Shown: in pieces, positions 56,110 through 64,000 of the stretch
How positions within the stretch are numbered: position 1 is the stretch's first letter
Layout: each line of letters begins with the position of its first letter
Source of the DNA: Notospermus geniculatus
Taxonomy: Eukaryota; Nemertea; Pilidiophora; Heteronemertea; Lineidae
Length of the DNA stretch: 64,000 bases
Assembly: GCA_002633025.1 (NCBI GenBank)
Contig: NMRB01001408.1
Span: 24,279-88,278, forward strand
Direction: 5' to 3'
Made by a program: the position numbers and the translations under genes
The notes under the pieces: generated by a model
Database searches by the model: none
Told to the model about the DNA's origin: nothing
What the model saw: the letters and a program-made list of their open reading frames with translations, nothing else

Positions 56110-59100
56110 TATTGTCCCTCCGCAATCGTCTCTATGCGAAAGTGTCGCACCCTATTGTCATGTAGGACAGATATGCTGTAATCGGCACCATGATGCTGAA
56201 ACAAATAACGATTTAGACATAACAATCAATTTATCACTGGAAAGTCAATTGAACATTCATTGGCTGCATCTTGGATAAACAAAGCACTTCAAAATCAACA
56301 ATAGGCCTATAGATTACCTTATTGAAACTTTCTCTCACTAAAAACTGATTTTGCTTGGCGTGCTTCTTGAGAAAATCTTCAGCCTCACTTCGTGACATCA
56401 GTCCAAAGTACCATGGCTGTTCTTTGTCGTCAAGCTTTTTATTTTTGTCCAGTCTCGGGGTCTGCGACAGAAAAGAACGTTGACAATCCCCTCAAGATTA
56501 CGAGATGAGAGTTGGGAAAAGGTGAGCTAGCAAGCGACATCGGCCGATGGCGCCCGGCAACGGGCCGACGCCTGAAGAGATTTTCATTCAAATAGATTTG
56601 CAGTAACCTCTTGAAAGATACATTAATCTTACCATTGGAGAAGTTTGTTTGGGAGATCGGGGTGACTTCGGTGAAACATTGACATAAGAATGATAATCCG
56701 GCTCCAGCTTGCCGTTGGGCTTTCTCATGGGCTGTGGCGGGGGTGGCTTTTTCAAATCCTTGGGCATCGCTGGCAAGGTGATCGGAATTATGTCGGCATA
56801 ATTTATTGCTTCGATTTCTGGAGTGGAGACTGACGATCTGAATGTAAGAGAGAGATTAGTTTTTACCAAAACTCGCTTCTGATTGGTTGAATATGTGTGG
56901 ACAAAAACTAATTTTTTTCTCGATTGGTTGATTTAAAAGTCAACATACAAAGAGAATTAAATAAAAAAGTACTTGCATGCAATGTCCATAATAGAAAAGG
57001 GCTTTGTCGAACCCGGTGTAACGTTTTTCAGCGAGCTCCGTGTGTTAGTGTGCCGTTTTTCTGTGTGATTTAATACCATTGTTCGGAACACACTGGGAAA
57101 TGGGTTCGCTGTTTCCCTGTGTGTGTCTCATTGTCAAGTCGCCGCTTATTCCGTCAATCTATTGTAATGTCACACTGGCACACGGGCCACACTGAAAAAC
57201 TTTACACCAGCCTTCCGGTAAGGTTGCTTCAAGCCCGTGCAGCGTGTAATGTATCGTGTATAGCATGCATGTAAACCCAGCTTACATGCATGTAGGCTAC
57301 ATGCATGTACCCGTACATGGTACATGTATGCTACTACATTAGTGAGCCATTTTCGAACGTAGCCCTCTACCCGATAGTCCTCGCCTCGGCGAATTTTTTG
57401 TACTTACTTCGTATTCGTGGAACCTACTTCCACACCAACATAGTTCAGCTCTTGGCAAGATCCTCGCTGGTTAGCGACTCGGTCAATTCCGTCTAGTGAC
57501 TCATTAGACGACAACTCTTCCCTAGAATACTGTCTTGTTGGTAATGGCGGCGTGAAATCATCCGCAACAAAGACATCATCACAGTTTTCATCATTTGCTT
57601 TCCTGCCTGCTAGACCCTTTTCCTGCTTGTCAGCCAGCAGGGCGTTTGTCTTTCTGGTTTTTATCACCGAAGAATAAAGGGAGTTCAAATCCACAGTGGC
57701 TTCGTTGTCGAGTGAATCTGCAGATGAGGGCTCACTGAAGCTGCGTGATTTAGGTTTCACATAAGGTTTAGCAGTCGGTTCTTGTTCTCTCGGTTTCGTA
57801 TCTGGAACCCACGAAATCGAAAACTCTCCAATCTCAGCGTAATCACCCAACTCTTCCTTTTGAACGGTCATAGGTGGTCTGGTCTTTCGGAGAGTACTTG
57901 ACCGTCTGGGAGGTGGGGCTTTTCGATAGATCTGTGATTCTCTCAAACTAGTTCTAATATATCTGATGTAGTCGTACATGTCTTTTCCCTGAAGGAGAAA
58001 CGGTGGCTAGAAAACCTAACTCGAACCCATGCAACGTGGACCAAAATGATTGTAGGCCTACATGTATTTTTCCATTAGGACTGAAGCCCAAGCTTATTGG
58101 AAGAGGCCATCTCAAGCTACTCATGTTTTTCACTATGGGGTATTTTATTTTTTTCCCCTTTCAAAGGCACAAGGTACTGAGTAGGAAAATATAGTAGGAT
58201 AGGCAGTAGGCAGGAAATCTTATCTCTCTATTGGGGTAGCAACTGTGGGTTTGTTGAATTCTGCCTGTCATCCCGTCCATGTGCAGTAGGCCTACATGTG
58301 CGAAGTACAGTATGTATTTTCCTCTTATCAGTTTCGTGCTGTCCCTTAGTGCTGGCGATTGATGCCTTATGCGAGGGTCCGTGGGTTCGATTCTGGTGGG
58401 AAGCAATGTCTTTCACCTTAGAAACTCGATTTCTATTTCATATTCTTTACTTGTATCTCCTTTATTTGTGACCCCTCGCATAACATAAAACTGTTTGGGT
58501 TCGGAGATTGTTTGGACCACTCGCAGGGTACTGATGGACGCCTCGTTTAAACCTGGGCCATAGAACTATCTTTTTTGAAGATGGGGATTTGGCCTAGTGG
58601 TTTATGGCGTGCTGCCCCTTAGTGCTGGCGATTGATGCCTTATGCGAGGGTCCGTGGGTTCGATTCTGGTAGGAAGCAATGTCTTTCACCTTAGAAACTC
58701 GATTTCTATTTCATATTATCATTTTCATCGGTAACCTTTCGAGCAATTGACTCAAGTGATGACGAACACTAGGCCTCTAAGTACTCTATCATGCAAAATG
58801 TGCAATCGAGGAAGTTCTCAAAATCTCTACGCGGACATGATTGCCATTTTCAACACAAAGGGATTTGTTGGTACAGTACTGTACATGTACACATGTACGT
58901 ACCTTGCTTTCATCGACATCTAAGACCTGTTCCAAGTTAGCTGCTGGTGTCAAACCCTTGCGGCCGTTCGCCCTTAAAAAGTACAGAATCACGAGATGGA
59001 TGAAAATATATCACCAAGTAAATGTGTTACATTGAATCACGAGAAACGAATCAAAGAAACCTTGCAATGGCTATTGAACTCTTCATCAGTGTGACCAGGG

Positions 59101-62100
59101 AATATCACCAAAAATACGTACGGCGAAATACGTTACGGGGCTTGCTATACATTTTTGATAATATCGCACAATGTTTCCTTTGACTTACTGAACAAGCCAC
59201 CACCCATCCATACTTGTCTCGAGGACAATCACTTCCTGTCCTTTCTTATAAGAGATTTCTTCATCATCCTCGGCAACGTAGTCATAAAGAGCTCTGAACA
59301 CGTTACCTGGAAAGAGATCGGACTTATGAAGGCAAACCTTGCCCACGGACGTACTGTACATGTACGGGGATCGCCACAGTACTGAGGCGCAACTATATGA
59401 TTGGCAAGGTGACATTGCGTTAAAGCGGCGAATCCACTGTCGCGATCTTGGTTTGAGACGGGGTTGCGTTCCCTTGCGATCACCTTATAAGGACTTCCGA
59501 TTGCCATCTAGGTCCGCAAGGGAACGCAACCCCGTCTCAAGCCAAAATCGCAACAGTGGATCACCCGCTTAAGCAAAGCATAGGCAATTTTTTACGGTGT
59601 ATTGCTCATTGCAGCAAAAAGCAAGAGGCAACGAAATTTGCACCGCAAACCACAATTTGAAATCAGGCGAGTTTGATTGGAGCATAATTTGCACCCAAGA
59701 GACAATGAGCTCTTGAAAACATCCCCACGTGCGGAAATATTGCTGCTTTCCACTAAATTACATGTACATGTACATGTACAAGAATGAGCTGGAAAATTTG
59801 CCTCGTGTGCCGCTGCGAGATTTTAATTACCATCGATCACTTACCGTGCGCAAGCGTTTCAGTGAAAGTCCCTACGTTTTCTGTTTGCCCCATGGGTTCG
59901 AGGTAGGATCCCGGCGCCCAGCCTTGTTTGACAACACCTTCATTGTGAGCGTCGACGATGTTGACGAGCCACCAACCTGGGAGAAAGAAACACTGAAAAC
60001 TAGTTATGCCTTTAATTTTGAGCTGTATACATGGACGAAATTTTAACACTGCCATTGACGCTAGATCGCCATCTTGAAAATCTTGACGTCATCGTCGGTG
60101 GGGCCGCCATCTTTTTGGTCTTTCAAGTGACGCCAACTTCTTTTCAAAATGTTATTATTTGCAGAAAACAATATTTATCTTGTCGAAAATGAAACAGAAT
60201 AACTTTATTATTACTTTATATTTAATCTACCGATGTTTGTATCGACTGTATACCTTTGTACACCTACAACAGATCTATATTGTAAGCGTAGAAAACGACG
60301 TGATGGGGTAACCGCTTTAGAAACAGAAGAATTTCTACTGTTCGCTCTGTGCGCGCACTACTTTTCAAGATGGAAACCTACCGTCGATTTTATACTAGTG
60401 GTGATATCCTCGCCCAGATATCGCCACCTAGCGTCAAGTTTAGGATCTCACCTGAAATCAGTTTATCGACAACTTCCACAACGTCCCCTTCGTTCAGGCT
60501 CATTTCATTTGACTCCCTCTTCTCATAATCACAAATGGCCTTGTACTGACTGTCAAGTAGCTCACTTGTACTGCCCCGTCTGGAATCCGACTCTGATGGC
60601 ACGGCGTGAAGACAATCAGTACTCCCTTTACGAGATGATGGTTGGGACCTGTTCGGACTCGCGTCAGGGGAAACGTGCCACATTGCTGTACTTTCCATAA
60701 TATTGCCATCACTGCTGGAGCGTTGGTGTTGCTTATCCACGGAAAAACCTTTTGTGAGGGAAGTGATTTTCTTTTTGTTGTCCTCGAAGATTTTGAGAAT
60801 TTTGTTGGCCAGCCTAAAAGAATTGCGGGATGGGAACCTTAATGAGTTATGGAGCTTTTTTAAAGACAAGCATTGCATCTGTAAGCAGTGATAACGCTCA
60901 CAGCATGAAAAAGGCAGAATGTATGTTTTAATATGACCAGAGTTTTTTTGCAAATTTTCGACCCCAACTGGGGTCTTCTTCAGGCAGGCACTTTCTTGCA
61001 AAACACTACAGAAAAGACTGCCTGAAGAAGACCCCGGTTGGGGTCAAAAATTTGCAAAAAACGCTGGGGACCTCTGCTTTTATATCATATCTTGTGTGTC
61101 GCCTTTGTGCTTTATTTCTGGATATTTTTAATATGACCATATTCAATGTGGCAGGACATCCACAGAATAGAGAGAAATGAAAATAATTTTGAAATGGCAT
61201 AGCACACCAGGTGATATCGCAAGCGATCTGGGCCGGCCGCATAGAAACTCCGCTAGTGCTTCGACAGCCTATCGGTGTTAAAATGCATGGAAAAATGTAC
61301 AGCACTATCGGCAGATGGGCTCCGCTAGCGCTGGCGGAGTTTCTATGCGGCCGGCCCTGATCGTCAGCGAACAAATCCGGCTGTTGACGCCAGGTGTGCG
61401 CTGAACAGCGATGCGTGGAATCTTCTCTCCAGCGATTGTCGCCTTGTCTGCGATGGCTGGCGAGAGGATCAGTGGCGATCTGGGGTAGCCGCATAGAAAC
61501 TCCGCTAGTGCTTCGACAGCCTATCGGTGTTAAAATGCATGGAAAAATGTACAGCACTATCGGCAGATGGGCTCCCCTAGCGCTGGCGGAGTTTCTATGC
61601 GGCCACCCCAGGTTGCTTGCGATGTCCCCTGGTGTGCTGCTGGCTGAACTCACTTGTTGTGCTGGTGCTGTTCCTCGGTCTGTGGTTTTTGGACATCTCG
61701 AATGTAATCTGTTGGCCATGGTTCGAAAAATGACACGACGGACCGTTTACAGATGATATCGGGGGGAAGACTCAGTGTGTGCTGAAAAGCAGGCGATTTA
61801 GGATCACTATCGAACTAAATTCGGTTGCTGTCGGTATAGTCTAGGCCGGCGGTTTATATCAGTATGAGAGTGCGCTTTTCATATCACCATTGAGATTTTC
61901 GACAGCTACTCCCTTTTGGATTCTTTTGGCCGCTAGAACGTGTCTGCCGTTACAAAACAATGGCAGGGATAACCTTATGCTTTTGTGGGACGGTACAAGA
62001 TCGTTGCCTTTCGGTTTAATTTACCTGGCAAAAGTCGCCGATATTTTTCCTCCTCTTTTCGGCGGTATCCTTGCCGACTCTGTTCTCTCTTTCAAAGAGA

Positions 62101-63029
62101 CGCAGTGCTGAAATGATAATTCAGCATTAACGGAATCTAATCGAGGCAATAAGAAGGATTTACATGATTTAAATTTTATTCTCACTCCTCAAATTTCGAT
62201 ATCGAATCCAGTGGATATTCGTAAGGGCATCGAAACATTGGGGAGGTTTCGAAATCAAACGATAAACCAAAACTTTACGACAACGTTATTTTTCATACTA
62301 CACATTAACCAGATTTTGCATTGCATTTTCGGTACAAAAATAAAGTTGTCGTTAACGTTTACGTTTATCGTTTGATTTCGAAACCTCCCTACACATGCCC
62401 TACTGTCACTGCTATTCAGTGTCGAAAAACCTACCCGGTAATTCTGGTACGGCTATGTCTTCCCTGTTTTTTAATTCCTCCTTCAGCAGGCTCTGTAATA
62501 TAAAGATCAGTTTAAAAAGAGCGAATTCCTGTTTTCATTGTTATTCTGATAATCCGTAATTGCACATGCAGTTTACCATTTATACCTGTACGAATCATGT
62601 AGCATTGATTGCAGGCCTGTTTATACTCACCTGAAAGTCAAAGAAGGAGCTGTATTTTCGATAAATTGCATTCACGTCCCCATTGGACCAGGTGACATTC
62701 AAACAATACACCTGAAATTGGAACCGAAGGAGATGACAATCAGGCTTGATTTGCACCAATCAAAGTAAGCGGGTCATTCACCCCGTGGCTACACCAGTCA
62801 TTATCCAATAGACTATGCCAGCGTAGTTTGATATCAGCTTCGACTCGGAACAACTTTTTCGACCATGAGATATTTTTATATTACTGCATTACCAGTGTCC
62901 CAAAATGGAGGCAGCTCATTTGAACAGAAACTTACGTAATGTTTGTGTGGATATGTCCTTTTCTCAACCGATGTACAAATAACTTTCTCTACTACATGAA
63001 ATGGCATGGCATTAGGCATATGGGTACAT
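56110..63029 (-). CDS. PX-SH3-SH3-SH2 scaffold protein, copy D, SH2 truncated
   Basis: Exons, high to low: 62936-63029, 62631-62711, 62435-62492, 62025-62107, 60452-60878, 59845-59976, 59189-59306, 58903-58972, 57408-57988, 56633-56837, 56318-56461, and a partial last exon ending at 56195 and running down to about 56110. Start is most likely ATG in MPNAMPFHVVEK (exon 1). Frames are intact through PX, both SH3 domains (YKAICDYEK...GWAPGSYLEP; ALYDYVAEDDEE...GWWLVQ), the PPPRRSS segment, PPLPTR, NYADI, SYVNV (Grb2-type YxN) and the first SH2 half with FLVRES. Homology to copy C stops in the last exon right after IAEGQY, where GPCR-linked DNA begins. About half of the SH2 domain and the normal stop are therefore missing. 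PX domains bind phosphoinositides; in p47phox the RRSS region holds the SH3 pair closed until phosphorylated (family knowledge, applied by analogy). Confidence 0.85.
58331..58715 (+). mobile_element. tRNA-like SINE dimer in intron 8 of copy D
   Basis: The same segment of about 105 bp, with B-box GGGTTCGATTCTGG, occurs at 58336-58443 and 58609-58714. An A-box-like GGCCTAGTGGTTTATGGC lies before the second. TTATCA flanks both sides (58325-58330, 58716-58721). Copy C has the empty site (48322 onward). Confidence 0.75.
59424..59568. mobile_element. TTAA-type (piggyBac-like) MITE in copy D
   Basis: Arms AGCGGCGAATCCACTGTCGC and complement; TTAA on both sides (59420-59423, 59569-59572). Copy C has a single TTAA at 49145-49148. 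Confidence 0.85.
60943..61060. mobile_element. Foldback element in intron 4 of copy D
   Basis: Counterpart of 50639-50758, same GACCCCAACTGGGGTC arms. Confidence 0.75.
61230..61357. mobile_element. hAT-like MITE variant with GGGCCGGCCGC ends
   Basis: Same interior as 51048-51179, but both ends read GGGCCGG instead of CAGGGGTGG. Inserted in copy D at a site left intact in copy C (50925 onward). Confidence 0.75.
61480..61611. mobile_element. hAT-like MITE, second copy in D
   Basis: Ends CTGGGGTAGCCGC and GCGGCCACCCCAG; counterpart of 51048-51179. The terminal base pair differs, symmetrically, on both sides. Confidence 0.7.
61612..61884. other. Copy D segment differing from copy C
   Basis: C (51180-51352, ending at a single N) and D differ completely here, then realign at ATATCACCATTGAGATTTTC. 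No gene seen. Confidence 0.5.
62241..62389. mobile_element. Type II foldback in intron 3 of copy D
   Basis: Counterpart of 51714-51862. Confidence 0.85.
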
Positions 63030-63661
63030 CTGAAATTATAGTGAAGATCGAACCGTGATGGCGAAGATTGTGAAGACCGTGATGGCCGATGGCCGGGGCA
63101 ACTTTTCTTGCTTTAAGCAATTCTATTGCCAGCAAGAAATTTTCTCGCAATACCTACCCAGACCATGAGTTCAGTCTCTGGTGTGATCTCATGATTCCAA
63201 TCTGATGATCAGAAGGCAGGGAATAGGGACGCTGTTCCATCTTTGTCATGTGCTGATCCATCTCAATGCCTCCGAAATGATGGCCCGAAGACCAGAACCA
63301 AAGAATCAGGTGATGGCATGACATGACTCAGTTTTATTCGTTTATGGTCCGTTAGCCTCTCGTCTTCAGTCATGTTCATTGGCTTATCAAATGAAGATGC
63401 CTGACATGACACATTATGCACTTCATGTAATTTCCTGCTCCCCCCCAAAAAAAATTATTATTTAATGACGCACAGAATGAGAAGTCAGGCCAACAGACAT
63501 CGCGTAGGCCCTGAATCTGTGTTCCAAAAAATCGTGTGAAAAATTTGACCGTGCGGCGAGTATGTTTTATAGAGTTTTCGCAAAGCCCCCAAAAACGCCA
63601 ACGCGAACGTCTATCCTTTTTGCTCCGTGCATCCACGCATCCCTTCGACGTTCAGGCCAAA

Positions 63662-63755
63662 ATGGATGGCGACAGGACGAAGCCACCAAGCATTGATGTT
63701 CAATACTTTGTCCGATTGGTGATTCTGAGGTCGGTGAACGTCAGAAATTGGAAAG
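63662..63755 (+). CDS. Possible first exon of an unidentified divergent gene (copy D)
   Basis: Same as 53132-53225, with one substitution near the end (NWKG instead of NWRG). Low certainty. Confidence 0.3.
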
Positions 63756-64000
63756 GTAGATGGTACATTTAGTAGTCAATGTATAGGCCTATGAATTTAT
63801 CATCGTGATCGTGTCCTAGTTTTATTGACATGATTTATTTTACATGTAGGTTGCTTTACGTATCTTGTTATCGTGTTTCAATATTGGCTTAGCAGAGATA
63901 TGACTAATAAGGAACCATAAAATAAAACAAAACCATGACATACAGGAATGCCCATCAACGCCCAACACGGGCTACTTGCAAGTGACCTTGAGAGCCGTAA

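Overview
This is eukaryotic nuclear DNA. Genes are split by GT-AG introns, coding density is low, there are tRNA-derived SINEs, and DNA transposons and foldback elements are very common. The protein families (DEG/ENaC channel, C345C/netrin-like tail, PX-SH3 organizer protein, rhodopsin-type receptor) and the abundance of the words taggccta and tacatgta suggest a highly heterozygous marine invertebrate. An ambulacrarian (echinoderm or hemichordate) or a lancelet is likely, but the species is not determined. Exons were called by eye from splice sites, phase and family motifs.

Layout: 1-5.3 kb holds transposons and inverted repeats. 5.4-6.3 kb is the 3' end of a thioester/complement-like gene whose C345C exon is tandemly duplicated. 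7-8.5 kb holds two more TIR elements. 8.9-16.8 kb (copy A) and 21.4-29.7 kb (copy B) are paralogous or allelic blocks, each with a DEG/ENaC channel gene. Copy B is complete (8 exons, 483 aa); copy A stops inside exon 6. Between them lie a 791-base assembly gap and the 3' half of a BEL/Pao retrotransposon. Comparing A with B exposes many insertions with filled and empty sites.

30.9-53.2 kb (copy C) and 56.1-64 kb (copy D) are a second pair of blocks. Each carries, on the minus strand, a gene encoding PX - SH3 - SH3 - RRSS autoinhibitory-like motif - PxxPxR - tyrosine motifs - SH2. This looks like an NADPH-oxidase-organizer/Tks-type scaffold with an added SH2 domain. Copy C has two 1-nt indels in its PX exon, and its intron 10 is split by a 14,225-bp transposon (31735-45959). 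That transposon has about 600-bp terminal inverted repeats built from 54-bp subrepeats and a 6-bp target duplication. It carries an integrase-type DDE transposase gene and an 11-exon UIM+HECT E3 ubiquitin ligase gene with its catalytic cysteine. Copy D lacks the second half of its SH2 domain; there it abuts a truncated GPCR exon.

The most notable items are the HECT-carrying transposon, the PX-SH3-SH3-SH2 architecture, a foldback element whose target duplication copied a 5' splice site, and foldback families whose two arms change together and which occupy the same sites with different interiors in the paired blocks. The paired blocks could be true tandem duplications or two haplotypes placed end to end by the assembler. 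Single N characters at several junctions keep the second option open.
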